From assembly GCA_051878835.1 (NCBI GenBank), contig JBJEKW010000037.1, forward strand, positions 1 to 53,130: a stretch of DNA of 53,130 bases, read 5' to 3'. Positions 24,236-34,301 of this stretch are shown in pieces. Position 1 is the first letter of the stretch; every line of letters begins with the position of its first letter. A program made the translations under genes and the position numbers. A model generated the notes under the pieces. It did not search any database, was not told the DNA's origin, and saw nothing but the letters and a program-made list of their open reading frames with translations. This DNA comes from Olsenella_K sp051878835. Its GTDB lineage: Bacteria > Actinomycetota > Coriobacteriia > Coriobacteriales > Atopobiaceae.

Positions 24236-25704
24236 CTAGGCGATGAGGAAGTAGATGACGAAGGCGACGGTGGCCACCCACATGAGGGGCTTGATCTCCT
24301 TCAGCTTTCCGGTGACTGCGGCAACGATGACGTAGGCGATGAAGCCCAGGCCGATGCCGTCGGAGATGGAGTAGGTGAAGGGGATGCCGGCAATGACCAT
24401 GAACGCCGGGAAGCCCTGCAGAAGGTCGGACCAGTCGATGTCGACGACGTCGCCCATCATCAGGAAGCCCACGATGACCAGGGCGCCGCAGGTTGCTGCG
24501 GAGTTGATGACGGTGATCAGAGGGGCAAAGAACGCGGCGATGATGAACAGGACGCCGGTGGCGACGGAGGTCAGGCCCGTACGGCCGCCATCAGCAGCGC
24601 CCGACGAGGACTCGACGAACGTGGTGATGGAAGAGGCACCGATGAAGCCGCCCACTGCAGCTGCGGCGGAGTCGACGGTCAGAATCTCCTTGATGTTCTC
24701 GACGTTGCCGTCCTCCGTAAGGAACTCGCCCTGCTTTGCGACGGCCATGGCGGTGCCCATGGTGTCGAAGAAGTNNNNNNNNNNNNNNNNNNNNNNNNNN
24801 NNNNNNNNNNNNNNNNNNNNNNNNNNNNNNNNNNNNNNNNNNNNNNNNNNNNNNNNNNNNNNNNNNNNNNNNNNAGGAACTCGCCCTGCTTTGCGACGGC
24901 CATGGCGGTGCCCATGGTGTCGAAGAAGTCGGACATCATCAGCGAGAAGGCGAACACCAGCAGCGCGGGCGTGGTGACGACCTTCGCGATGCCCATGACG
25001 CCGTTGGCGTCGGTCTGGAACGGTGCGCCGAAGGACGAGAAGTCAAGGCCGGAGACGATGCCGGTGGGTGCGGTGGTGACACCCAGGGGAATGCCGGCCA
25101 GAACGGCGATGATGATGCCCCACAGCAGGGAGCCCTTGACATTCATGGCAAACAGGATAACCGAGGCGACGATTGAGATGAGGCCCACGATGAACATGGG
25201 GTCAGTGACGTTGCCCAGGGCAACCATCGTGCTGGCGTTTGCCTGGATGATGCCGCCGTCCTTGAGGCCGATCATTGCGATGAAGAGGCCCAGGCCGACG
25301 GAGATGGCATGGCGCAGCGAGACGGGGATGGCGTCCATGACGGCCTCGCGCAGGCCGCACAGGACGAGCACCAGAATGGCGACTCCCTCGATGAAGATGA
25401 CGGCCATGGAGGCGTGCCAGTCGCCGTTGGTCATGGCGGACAGCGTGTAGGCAACGATGGCGTTGATGCCCATGCCAGAGGCGCAGGCCAGCGGGCGGTT
25501 GGCAAAGATGCCCATGCAGATGGTCATGATGCCGGCGCCCAGGCAGGTGGAGGTGACTGCTGCCATCGAGGGCACGCCAGCCTCAACCAGAAGCGCGGGG
25601 TTCACGGCGATGATGTACGCCATCGCGAGGAACGTCGTCAGGCCGGCACGCATCTCCTGGCCTACGGACGAACCCCTCTCCGCAGTCTTGAAGAACTTTT
25701 CCAT
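24236..25704 (-). CDS. Hypoxanthine/guanine-type permease (AzgA/PbuG family), split by an N gap
   Basis: This NCS2 carrier of the AzgA/PbuG branch imports purine bases. The N-terminal block TTFLAMAYIIAVNPALL, the DFFDTMGT motif, and the late block SSITTFVESSSGAADGGRTGL are diagnostic. A 100-N gap (24775-24874) interrupts it right after VAKQGEF. The 55 bases on its left are repeated exactly on its right. Removing the Ns and one copy leaves 1314 bases, a whole number of codons, and an unbroken 437-residue protein. So the gene is almost certainly intact and the gap false. The start at 25704 follows AAGGAG. It lies 91 bases after dut. Substrate within the purines is not certain. Confidence 0.88.
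24720..24929. repeat. 55-bp exact direct repeat around a 100-N scaffold gap
   Basis: Bases 24720-24774 and 24875-24929 are identical. The gap length of exactly 100 is the usual placeholder for unknown size. An overlap of 55 bases looks like two contig ends sharing one assembly k-mer. Confidence 0.9.
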
Positions 25705-25795
25705 GAAACTCCTTCCTTCTTCCCTGCAGTACTGCGCCCGAATCGCAACACGCCCCGCCGTACGGTGCGCTGCGACCCAGGCGTATTCCAAAGCG

Positions 25796-26245
25796 TCAGT
25801 TGACGCCGCTGGAACCGAATCCGCCCTCGCCGCGGTCAGTCTGGTCCAGCTGGTCCACCTCGCACAGCTTTACGGTGGGCACTGCCTGTATGACCAGCTG
25901 AGCAATCCGCTCTCCGCGGCTGACGTGAATGGTGTTGTTGGGGTCTAAGTTGATGGCACATACCTTGAGCTCGCCACGGTAGTGCGAGTCCACAAGGCCG
26001 GGGGTGTTAGCCATCGAGAGGCCCTCGCGCAGGGCAAGGCCGCTGCGAGGCTGCACGAACCCTGCGTAGCCCTCAGGAATGGCGATGGCCAAACCGGTGG
26101 AGATGAGCCTGCGCTCGAAGGGCGCCAGGTCGACATCCTCGTTTGACCTAAGGTCCAGACCCGCATCCCCCTCGTAGGCGTACGAGGGCAGCTGAACTGA
26201 GGGGTCCAGCCTGCGGATGGGAAGTTTGATGGAGTCAGGGGTCAT
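25796..26245 (-). CDS. dut: dUTP diphosphatase
   Basis: Dut hydrolyses dUTP to dUMP and pyrophosphate, keeping uracil out of DNA and feeding thymidylate synthesis. The 149-residue trimeric-type enzyme shows all five motifs: AGLDLRS, PRSGLAL, GLVDSHYRGEL, RGERIAQLVI and the C-terminal P-loop-like RGEGGFGSSG. Its ATG overlaps the nrdR stop by 4 bases (ATGA), so the genes are translated together. The pairing joins dNTP quality control with ribonucleotide reductase control. Confidence 0.96.
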   Translation of the reverse strand: MTPDSIKLPIRRLDPSVQLPSYAYEGDAGLDLRSNEDVDLAPFERRLISTGLAIAIPEGYAGFVQPRSGLALREGLSMANTPGLVDSHYRGELKVCAINLDPNNTIHVSRGERIAQLVIQAVPTVKLCEVDQLDQTDRGEGGFGSSGVN

Positions 26246-26691
26246 TTCGTCAGGCTCCTTAGCTCTTCGCTGAACTCGTCCAGGTCCTTGAAGTCGCGAT
26301 ACACGGAGGCGAAGCGGACGTATGCCACTTTGTCGATGTCGAGCAGACGCTTCAGGACCATGTTTCCGATCTCATCGGAATGGACCTCCGTTATGCCGTT
26401 GTCCCTCAGCTCCGAGACGATGCTGTCAATCAGGGCTCCCAGGGTCTTGATGGGAATGTTTCGCTTTACCGTGGCTCGGACGAGGCCATTCATGATCTTC
26501 TGGCGCTCGAAGGGCTCCTTCGTGCCGTCTTTCTTTATGACGACAAGGGGAAGCTCCTCGCGTCGCTCATAGGTGGTGAACCTAAAGCCACAGCGGGTGC
26601 ACTCACGTCTGCGCCTGATGGCGTCGTTTCCCTCGGAGGGACGAGAGTCCACGACCTTTGACTCTTCACAACCGCACTTCGGACAGCGCAT
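26242..26691 (-). CDS. nrdR: Transcriptional repressor NrdR
   Basis: NrdR represses ribonucleotide reductase genes in response to ATP/dATP. The 149-residue protein has the N-terminal zinc ribbon with Cys3, Cys6, Cys31 and Cys34 (MRCPKCGCEESKVVDSR, RRRECTRCGFRFTTYER) and an ATP-cone domain (about 49-139: VVIKKDGTKEPFERQKIMNGL). GGGGAGG lies 4-5 bases before the ATG. It is followed by dut with overlapping codons. Upstream about 120 bases separate it from the LysM gene on the same strand; the 8-bp palindrome GTTCGAAC lies there, of unknown meaning. Confidence 0.96.
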   Translation of the reverse strand: MRCPKCGCEESKVVDSRPSEGNDAIRRRRECTRCGFRFTTYERREELPLVVIKKDGTKEPFERQKIMNGLVRATVKRNIPIKTLGALIDSIVSELRDNGITEVHSDEIGNMVLKRLLDIDKVAYVRFASVYRDFKDLDEFSEELRSLTK

Positions 26692-26811
26692 AATCCTCCC
26701 CTGTAACAGCTACGTTCGAACAATAGCACATAATTAGCGCAAAAGGGGGTTGAATCTAATCCGAAACAAGCGGGAAAGACAATAGAATTTCCGGCGAGCG
26801 GTTGGTATTCA

Positions 26812-27327
26812 CTATCCAACCACAGGGACAATGATTTCCTGGCCAGGCCTTAACGTGGTGTCGGTGAGGCCATTCGTGCGCTGGATCCAGCTCATGACCT
26901 CCGAGGTGTCAGCACCGCTGACGGGGTGCTCCTGCGCCAGGGTCCAAAGCGAGTCTCCCGGTTGCACGTCCACATACTCCTCGCGAGTGGAATCCAGCGT
27001 GCGATTGACCAGAAGCGAGCGCGCCTGGATGCAGCCAAGAAGCACCGCGCTGACGCACAGGGTAGCAACAACGGCCACGACCGCGCTGCGCATAACGGAC
27101 AGGTGCTGGCCGGTGGACTGGGAAACCTGGCTGGGCCTGATGGGGACGCTGGCAGCACGCCCTTGGGCCTGAGACATTGAGACGGAGCGCACGTGCGGAC
27201 GGTCGGGGTCTGAGGTGGCTGCAGAGCGCATGGCCTGTGCGTCCACGAGCCTGAGCGTGGTGCGCGGGTGCTGGGGCTTCAGGACGGCGGTGCCGTCAAA
27301 CAGATTGTCGTATTGAGATCCGTACAT
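26812..27327 (-). CDS. LysM membrane protein, SOS cell-division-inhibitor-like (YneA/ChiZ position)
   Basis: The 171-residue protein has a polar N-terminal part (1-78), one membrane segment (about 79-103: VMRSAVVAVVATLCVSAVLLGC) and an outside LysM domain at the end (VDVQPGDSLWTLAQEHP...NGLTDTTLRPGQEIIVP) for peptidoglycan binding. It is divergent from lexA across a control region packed with LexA-box-like sites. That matches yneA-lexA in Bacillus and chiZ (Rv2719c)-lexA in mycobacteria, whose products block division during the SOS response. The same role here is inference from architecture and position. GGGAG lies about 6 bases before the ATG at 27327; an upstream ATG at 27342 lacks a site. 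Confidence 0.82.
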   Translation of the reverse strand: MYGSQYDNLFDGTAVLKPQHPRTTLRLVDAQAMRSAATSDPDRPHVRSVSMSQAQGRAASVPIRPSQVSQSTGQHLSVMRSAVVAVVATLCVSAVLLGCIQARSLLVNRTLDSTREEYVDVQPGDSLWTLAQEHPVSGADTSEVMSWIQRTNGLTDTTLRPGQEIIVPVVG

Positions 27328-27360
27328 TGTTGCTCCCTCCATGTGTGCCGTACGCTGCCT

Positions 27361-27474
27361 TTTATAGAACCCTCGCGGGACATCTTTAAAAATCCAAACG
27401 TTTGTACGTCGAACTTCTGTTACTATTATTTACGTACAAAAGTTCGTGTCAAGCATTCATCGAACATTTGTATT
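27361..27474. promoter_or_regulatory. Divergent SOS control region with four LexA-box-like sites
   Basis: Sites fitting CGAAC-N4-GTNCG are at 27395-27408 (CAAACGTTTGTACG, one mismatch), 27410-27423 (CGAACTTCTGTTAC), 27433-27446 (CGTACAAAAGTTCG, perfect on the minus strand) and 27461-27474 (CGAACATTTGTATT). The lexA promoter TTGTAC (27402-27407)/TATTAT (27424-27429), 16-base spacing, encloses the second site. The LysM gene has a TATAAA -10 at 27361-27366 on the minus strand. Confidence 0.75.
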
Positions 27475-27509
27475 ACTCTTGGGGCAGCAGGCCAGACGGA
27501 GGGGGCACC

Positions 27510-28166
27510 ATGTCCAAGGACAAGCTCAGCAAGCGTCAACAGAGCATCTACGACTACATCTGCACCTACACGAGGGACCATGGGTATCCCCCCTCGGTGC
27601 GCGAGATTGGCGCCGCCGTCGGGCTGGCGTCGCCCTCCACGGTGCACATGCACCTGAAGTCCCTGGAGGAGAAGGGCTATATCCATCGCGACTCAAAGAA
27701 GCCCCGCACCATCGAGGTGGTCGAGGACTCCGAGTCCGAGCAGTCCTCCACTCCCCTGGTCAACGTGACGCAGAACGTGGATGGCAACACCATCACGTTG
27801 CCCGTGGTCGGGCGCGTCGCAGCCGGTGTACCCATCCTGGCCGAGCAAAACGTCGAGGAGGTCATGAGTCTGCCAACCAGCGTCGTCGGCGACTCCAGCT
27901 CCTTTGTACTGCGCGTGCATGGCCAGTCCATGATCAACGCAGGCATACTGGACGGCGACTACATCGTCGTGAAGGAGGAGCACGACGCCCACAACGGCGA
28001 GATCGTGGTTGCGCTCATTGACGACTCGGCCACCGTAAAGACCTTCTATCGCGAGAAGGACCGTATCCGCCTGCAGCCCGAAAACGACACGATGGAGCCT
28101 ATCTATGCCGACAACCCCGTCATTCTGGGCAGGGTCACCGCGCTCATCCGCTCCATCTGCTCGTAG
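27510..28166 (+). CDS. lexA: LexA repressor
   Basis: LexA represses DNA-damage genes and cleaves itself when RecA filaments form. The 218-residue protein has an N-terminal winged helix (LSKRQQSIYDYI, PPSVREIGAAVGLASPSTVHMHLKSLEEKGYI) and a C-terminal peptidase domain. The cleavage bond is Ala105-Gly106 in GRVAAGVPILAEQN, the nucleophile is Ser140 (HGQSMINAGI) and the general base is Lys177 (SATVKTFYR). GGAGGGGG precedes the ATG at 27510. Its promoter carries LexA-like boxes, so it controls itself. It is divergent from the LysM gene. Confidence 0.97.
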   Translation: MSKDKLSKRQQSIYDYICTYTRDHGYPPSVREIGAAVGLASPSTVHMHLKSLEEKGYIHRDSKKPRTIEVVEDSESEQSSTPLVNVTQNVDGNTITLPVVGRVAAGVPILAEQNVEEVMSLPTSVVGDSSSFVLRVHGQSMINAGILDGDYIVVKEEHDAHNGEIVVALIDDSATVKTFYREKDRIRLQPENDTMEPIYADNPVILGRVTALIRSICS

Positions 28167-28199
28167 GAAGCACTTCTCCGCATAGATTGGATTCAGCCA

Positions 28200-28985
28200 T
28201 TGGCCAATACCCTGACAGCTGTCAAAGGCACGGAAGCGGCCGGGCAAAGGGACCGAAGGGGTCGCGTCCGGGCGTTTGACGCCGTGCGCGGGTTTTCCGT
28301 CGTCTCCATGGTCGGGTTCCACCTGTGCTACGACCTGCGCTTCTTGTCCAGAATGCCTTTGGCTTGGTTTGCGCCGCCCTTTCAGGACATTTGGCGTGCC
28401 AGTATATCGTGGACCTTTGTGTTCATTGCCGGCTGCATGTGCGCATTCTCGAGGAACAACTTGAGGCGTTCCGGCATCTACCTGGGCGTGGCGCTGCTCG
28501 TCTTTGTGGCAACCAGCGTGGCCGCGGTGGATGACCCCATAACCTTCGGGATTATTTTTTGCATGGGCGCCTGCACGCTTATAGAGTGGTGCCTCGAACG
28601 GATGCGCCTGACACCACGCGGCCTGGTGGCGGCGGCGGTACTTGCGGCACTCTTCGTAGTGGCGCTGGGCATTCCTTCCGGAAGGCTGGGATTGGGGGCT
28701 CTGACGATCGGCCTGCCGAAGGTTCTGTATTCCACGCCGTGGTTCTCCTGGCTGGGATTCCCCGGTCCGCACTTCGTGTCGGGGGACTACTATCCGGTAC
28801 TCCCCTACTTGCTTCTGTACCTTAGCGGTGCCGCTTGGTGCCGCTATGTGAGGGACGGAAGCGGCTTCCCGGCCGGGGCTTACCAGCCGGTCTGCCGTCC
28901 GCTTGAGCTGGTGGGCAGACACTCGCTGCTGGTCTACGTTGTGCACCAGCCCGTGCTCCTGCTGCTGACGGGGAACCTGCTTTAG
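28200..28985 (+). CDS. HGSNAT/DUF1624-type membrane acyltransferase-like protein
   Basis: The 261-residue protein has about eight membrane segments and the N-terminal motif RVRAFDAVRGFSVVSMVGFHLCYDL, typical of the heparan-alpha-glucosaminide N-acetyltransferase/YeiB group (DUF1624), in which the His near the end of helix one is conserved. Such proteins are thought to acetylate envelope sugars across the membrane, but the bacterial substrates are mostly unknown. The C-terminal helix RHSLLVYVVHQPVLLLL also fits. The start is doubtful: a TTG at 28200 has only a weak upstream match, and no ATG precedes the conserved motif. It follows lexA by 33 bases and may be read from the lexA transcript. Confidence 0.75.
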   Translation: MANTLTAVKGTEAAGQRDRRGRVRAFDAVRGFSVVSMVGFHLCYDLRFLSRMPLAWFAPPFQDIWRASISWTFVFIAGCMCAFSRNNLRRSGIYLGVALLVFVATSVAAVDDPITFGIIFCMGACTLIEWCLERMRLTPRGLVAAAVLAALFVVALGIPSGRLGLGALTIGLPKVLYSTPWFSWLGFPGPHFVSGDYYPVLPYLLLYLSGAAWCRYVRDGSGFPAGAYQPVCRPLELVGRHSLLVYVVHQPVLLLLTGNLL

Positions 28986-29024
28986 GAAAACCTGTACAAG
29001 AAAACCCATCCTAGCAAACCTGTT

Positions 29025-30359
29025 TTAGGCTTCGGGGGTCATGGAATTCCGGGCTATGGCTTCTATTGCCTGGGATTGCGAATCACCAGCGTGATCAAGG
29101 GCCATGGGCTCCGCATTTGCCTTCGGCTCTGCCCTGTAGGGTTCCAACGTCTCCGCCATTCGCCTGGACGCCTTCACCGTTGCCAGGAGTCCGCCCTGCT
29201 CGTAGCTCTCGCGCATGACCTGGCAGCGCTCGTGGACCATCTTTATGAGGATTCCCTTGGAATAGGGTACCTCGACGGTCATGGTGACGTCGCCCTCCGA
29301 GGCCTCGCGTGCGATGCGGTAAAGCAGGGCCTGTATGCCGTTGCCGTCCAGGGCCGAAATCAGCTGTGCCTGCGGGTTGGCAGCCGCCAGCCGCTCGCGC
29401 TCCTGCACGTCCAGCAGGTCGCACTTGTTGTACACGACAACCGACTTTATGCGGTCCGCCTGTATCTCGCTCAGGATGGATCGCACGGACGCTATCTCAC
29501 GGCTGGCGTTTGGGTCGCTGGCATCCACCACCAGAAGGATGAGGTCTGCGGCGCTCACCTCTGCCAGCGTGGACTTGAATGACTCGACCAGCATGGTTGG
29601 CAGCTTTTGTATGAAGCCGACCGTGTCCGTTATGGTGACCTTGCGGCCTTCCTCCAGGCCCAGGGACCTCGTCGTGGGGTCCAGGGTCGCAAACAGCTCG
29701 TCCTTTACGTACACGTCGGACTTCGTCAGCTTGTTCAGGAGGGTTGACTTGCCGGCATTCGTGTACCCCACCAGGGCAACGCGGTACACGCCTGAGTCCC
29801 AGCGCGCCTTGCTTTGCACCGACCTGCGCTTCTCCAGCGTGGCGAGCTCCTTGCGCAGGTTCGAGATCCTGTCGCGAACCAGGCGCCTGTCCACCTCAAG
29901 CTGGCTTTCGCCCTGGCCGAAGCGCGATCCGATGCCACCCCTGGTCTGCTCGTGCACCAGGTGCCCCCACATGCCGCGCAGCCTGGGCAGCAGGTACTGG
30001 TTCTGGGCCAGTCTGACCTGCAGCCTGCCCTCGCGCGTGCGCGCATGTGCGCCAAATATGTCCAGTATAAGGGCCGTTCGGTCGATGACCTTTACGTTCT
30101 TGCCCACGATCTTCTCGATGTTCACCTGCTGCGAGGGGGTCAGCTCGTCGTCGAATATGACGACGTCCGCGTCGAGGTTTCTGGCGAGCATGCCCAGCTC
30201 GGAGGCCTTTCCGCTGCCGATGAACGTCTTTGGGTTGGGCTTGTCCAGCCGCTGCGTCACCTGCATGACCACCTGGGCGCCATCGGTCTGAGCAAGTCTT
30301 CCCAGCTCGGCGAGGGAGTCCTCGAGCGGCCACTCCGATTGTCCGAGGTCGACGCCCAC
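29025..30359 (-). CDS. hflX: Ribosome-associated GTPase HflX
   Basis: HflX splits stalled 70S ribosomes, especially after heat stress. The frame has the N-terminal nucleotide-binding domain (PNPKTFIGSGKASEL, DADVVIFDDELTPSQQ), a helical linker with GRLQVRLAQNQYLLPRLRGMW and GGIGSRFGQGE, and the GTPase core: VALVGYTNAGKSTLL (195-208), DTVGFIQKLP, and NKCD later. The annotated start is a GTG at 30359, 444 residues, but family comparison shows the first strand would be cut (AILVGVDL). The frame stays open upstream with no ATG, GTG or TTG. AGGAGG stands 6 bases before an ATA at 30417-30419, which would add 20 residues. It is the last gene of the spoVS-miaB-miaA-hflX run. Confidence 0.9.
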   Translation of the reverse strand: MGVDLGQSEWPLEDSLAELGRLAQTDGAQVVMQVTQRLDKPNPKTFIGSGKASELGMLARNLDADVVIFDDELTPSQQVNIEKIVGKNVKVIDRTALILDIFGAHARTREGRLQVRLAQNQYLLPRLRGMWGHLVHEQTRGGIGSRFGQGESQLEVDRRLVRDRISNLRKELATLEKRRSVQSKARWDSGVYRVALVGYTNAGKSTLLNKLTKSDVYVKDELFATLDPTTRSLGLEEGRKVTITDTVGFIQKLPTMLVESFKSTLAEVSAADLILLVVDASDPNASREIASVRSILSEIQADRIKSVVVYNKCDLLDVQERERLAAANPQAQLISALDGNGIQALLYRIAREASEGDVTMTVEVPYSKGILIKMVHERCQVMRESYEQGGLLATVKASRRMAETLEPYRAEPKANAEPMALDHAGDSQSQAIEAIARNSMTPEA

Positions 30360-30411
30360 CAGGATTGCCTTCTCGGGTACGGGCTTTGTCGACTGTGGGG
30401 TGAACCTGGTG

Positions 30412-31361
30412 CTAGCTATGGTGCTCCTCCTTTGCAGAAGCGTGACGCAGGTCGTCCAGTATGGTCTGGACCGCCTGATCGCGCGATACGCTGTCTGCGT
30501 CTATCCAGCTTGCGCGTCCGTCCCGGCGCAGCCATGAGAGCTGCCGCTTGGCATAGCGCCTGGTGCCGCGCTTTATGAGGTCGCGCGCCTCGTCCATGGT
30601 GGTGCGGCCCGCCAGCGCGTCGACGACCTCCTTGTATCCGATGGCCTGGCGGGACGTGATGGCACCCTCGAGACCCTTGGCGCATAAGCCCTTTACCTCG
30701 TCGACCAGGCCGTTGTCGAACATCTGGTCAACCCTGCGGTCTATGCGACGGTAGAGCCTGTCTCGGTCCATGGTAATGCCCCAGATGCGAGCCGCATAGT
30801 GTGGCGGCCGGTTCTTCAGGCCCTCGTGCTGCTGGGAGTAAGACTGACCCTGGTCCAGAAGCTCCAGGGCGCGTATGACGCGGCGAACGTTGTGCGGGTG
30901 AATCAGGGCTGCGCTGTCGGGGTCGCGCCGCCTCAGCAGGTCGTAGACCGCCTGGGGGCCGGATTCCTGGCACAGCCGCTCGTAGCGCTGACGAGCCTCG
31001 TCGCCCACGTCTCCCTTGGGGAAGTCCATCTGGTCGATGACCGCGTCCATGTACAGCCCCGAGCCACCGCACAGCACGGGCGTGCAGCCCTCAGCCAGAA
31101 GCTCGTCCACGCAGGCGCGTGCATCGCGCTGGTACAGGGCCACCGAGTAGTCCTGGTCGGGGTCGGCGACGTCCACCATCAGAAGCGGGCAGCGTCGCTG
31201 CGACACCGGGGTCTTTGCCGTGCCGATGTCCATGCCCCGATACACCTGCATGGCATCGACCGAGACGACGCTGGACCCCAGCCTGACCGCAAGCTCCTCG
31301 GCGAGGGAGCTCTTGCCCGACGCCGTGGGGCCTACGATGCAGATGACCGGTCCGGGGAGGC

Positions 31362-31365
<4 letters not shown>
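30412..31365 (-). CDS. miaA: tRNA dimethylallyltransferase
   Basis: MiaA adds a dimethylallyl group to N6 of A37 in tRNAs reading UNN codons. The 317-residue protein has the P-loop GPTASGKS at 12-19, the catalytic VDAMQVYRGMDIGTAK block, GGSGLYMDAVIDQM, and the C-terminal tRNA-binding part with RQAIGYKEVV and TRRYAKRQLSWLRRD. Its ATG overlaps the miaB stop by 4 bases, so the two enzymes acting in sequence on the same base are made together. The 3' end carries the AGGAGG that probably serves hflX. Confidence 0.96.
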
Positions 31366-32729
<1,364 letters not shown>

Positions 32730-32733
32730 GCCT

Positions 32734-33045
32734 CTAGCGCACCTCCGAGGCGTCGCGCCCCAGCTGGTTGGCAGCGGAGGGAATCTTGTGCACGTAGATG
32801 GCTATGCGAATGGCGGTACGGCTTTGGCCGGCTATCTCGATGTCCGAGAAGGTGGGCGCGCACGATATGTCGACGCCCGTGGGAATGAGGAAGCCACGCG
32901 CGATGGCCGTGGCCTTGATGGCCTGGTTGACGGCACCTGCGCCGACGCACTGCATGTTTACGGGGACGCCGTCCTTCACCATGCCGGCGATGGCCCCTGC
33001 CACGGAGGCGGGAGACGACTTGCTCGAGACCTTGAGAAAATCCAT
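32734..33045 (-). CDS. spoVS: SpoVS-family small DNA/RNA-binding-fold protein
   Basis: The 103-residue protein is SpoVS/Alba-like: MDFLKVSSKSSPASVAGAIAGMV, then VNMQCVGAGAVNQAIKATAIARGF, then SCAPTFSDIEIAGQSRTAIRI. The Bacillus protein is about 86 residues; here about 15 extra residues follow the fold (SAANQLGRDASEVR). In non-spore-formers it is widely kept but its role is unclear; it was first found through a late sporulation phenotype. Cotranscription with rny or miaB genes is common, as here. The start at 33045 has AGGA about 8 bases upstream; a longer frame to 33123 does not fit the family. Confidence 0.92.
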   Translation of the reverse strand: MDFLKVSSKSSPASVAGAIAGMVKDGVPVNMQCVGAGAVNQAIKATAIARGFLIPTGVDISCAPTFSDIEIAGQSRTAIRIAIYVHKIPSAANQLGRDASEVR

Positions 33046-33224
33046 GTTTTGGCTTCCTGGGCGCCTGCGCGCCTCGTATTTCGATAATCGGACAACTTTG
33101 GTGCGGGTATGCTTCATTGGCACGACATTAGGATTCTAGCCGTTCTACCTGCGCATGAGAAGGGCACGAACGTAATTGTGGCTGATTAACCACCAGATAT
33201 GGCGTACGAGGCATCTCATGACCC

Positions 33225-34295
33225 CTAGTCAGTGTCCTGAAGACGCAGGGTAACGGTAATGCGGTCACCCCGAACGCTGACCTTGGGGGTCCCCACGACA
33301 CGGCGATAGTACTTCTGCAGGACCGCCTCGCTCTGCGTGGCGACTCCCCTTGCAAGGGTTTCTGCGTCCTCGCGAGACAGCTTGGGGCCAGATGCCCCAG
33401 GTGACTGCTGGTGCCTGCCTGAACCTGGCGAGCATTCCCCTCGCAGCGCCCGGCAGCAGTCCTGCAGGGGCTCTATCTCGCCCGACACGATACGCTGGGC
33501 CGTGCGCTCGGACATGGCAAGCCCCAGCTGGTTGGCCTGCGACGACAGCTCTCGCGGTCCCATGGGACGGTATAGACGGTCAAGAACGCTGCTCCTGAAG
33601 TCGGTCCCCAGAAGCGAGGGGTCATCTTCGGGTATGCGCTCGCGAATGGTGGATACCACCTGGGCTGCAGAGCCAACATAGACATTCAGCCTGCCACGCT
33701 CCTCGCAGGCGAACTCGCAGCATGCCCTTACGACGTTGTGCGGTCCGCTGCCCAGTCGAAGTGTTCCATGGTCCAGGTGGGCTAACGGCCAGGTGGACTG
33801 GTCGGCGCGCTCGGGCAGGACGTCCGCGTCCGTGACGACCCTGATGCAGGTACCGCAGCCCACGTCCGAGTCCAACACCTCGGCCGATGTGGCGTTCTCC
33901 CGTATGGAGAAGAGCGCCATTCCCCTGCCGTGCACGCCCCAGCGGTCCATCCGCATGGTCTCCAGCTTTGACGTTACACGCGCGTCGAATACGCGGTCCC
34001 GCATGTCAGCGGGAATGCCCGACCCGTCGTCCAGGACCACGACCGTGCGCGTGGAGCCGTCACGCCACAGGGCCACAAAAATGCGACGAGCGCCTGCGTC
34101 GCGGGCGTTGCGCAGGAGCTCGATGACAGCCGACTCGAGCGATCGGATGTCATGCTTTGCCTGTCTGCGCTCCGCCTCGCTGACGCGTAGGCGCACAAAT
34201 CCTTCGCCGAGGTTTTCCTCGACGCGGAGTCCGTCTCCCCCGCCAAGGGAGGAGACGAACCCCAGAAGGTCGTTCGGATTGTCTTCCTGACCCAA
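33225..34295 (-). CDS. GHKL-type ATP-binding protein of unknown function, coupled to rny
   Basis: The 356-residue protein has a histidine-kinase/MutL-like ATPase domain: N-box ESAVIELLRNARDAGARRI (54-72), G1 DDGSGIP (89-95) and G2 WGVHGRGMAL (119-128). There is no kinase phospho-acceptor and no sensor domain. The second half (about 200-356) is not recognised, with a C-terminal basic strand-rich end. It starts at a TTG 7 bases after the rny stop and in the same frame, with only GCC ACA between TAG and TTG. So it is made by re-initiation or, less likely, stop readthrough. The family seems typical of this group of bacteria near rny; the GHKL fold call is good, the function open. Confidence 0.75.
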   Translation of the reverse strand: MGQEDNPNDLLGFVSSLGGGDGLRVEENLGEGFVRLRVSEAERRQAKHDIRSLESAVIELLRNARDAGARRIFVALWRDGSTRTVVVLDDGSGIPADMRDRVFDARVTSKLETMRMDRWGVHGRGMALFSIRENATSAEVLDSDVGCGTCIRVVTDADVLPERADQSTWPLAHLDHGTLRLGSGPHNVVRACCEFACEERGRLNVYVGSAAQVVSTIRERIPEDDPSLLGTDFRSSVLDRLYRPMGPRELSSQANQLGLAMSERTAQRIVSGEIEPLQDCCRALRGECSPGSGRHQQSPGASGPKLSREDAETLARGVATQSEAVLQKYYRRVVGTPKVSVRGDRITVTLRLQDTD

Positions 34296-34301
34296 TGTGG
34301 C

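Noticed and set aside
24146..25795. Search for purine or PRPP-type riboswitches before the two permease genes
   Set aside because: Spacers are under 100 bases and show only terminators; no conserved aptamer core was seen.
26711..26718. GTTCGAAC palindrome upstream of nrdR
   Set aside because: It has the half sites of a LexA box in the wrong order and no spacing; no other support.
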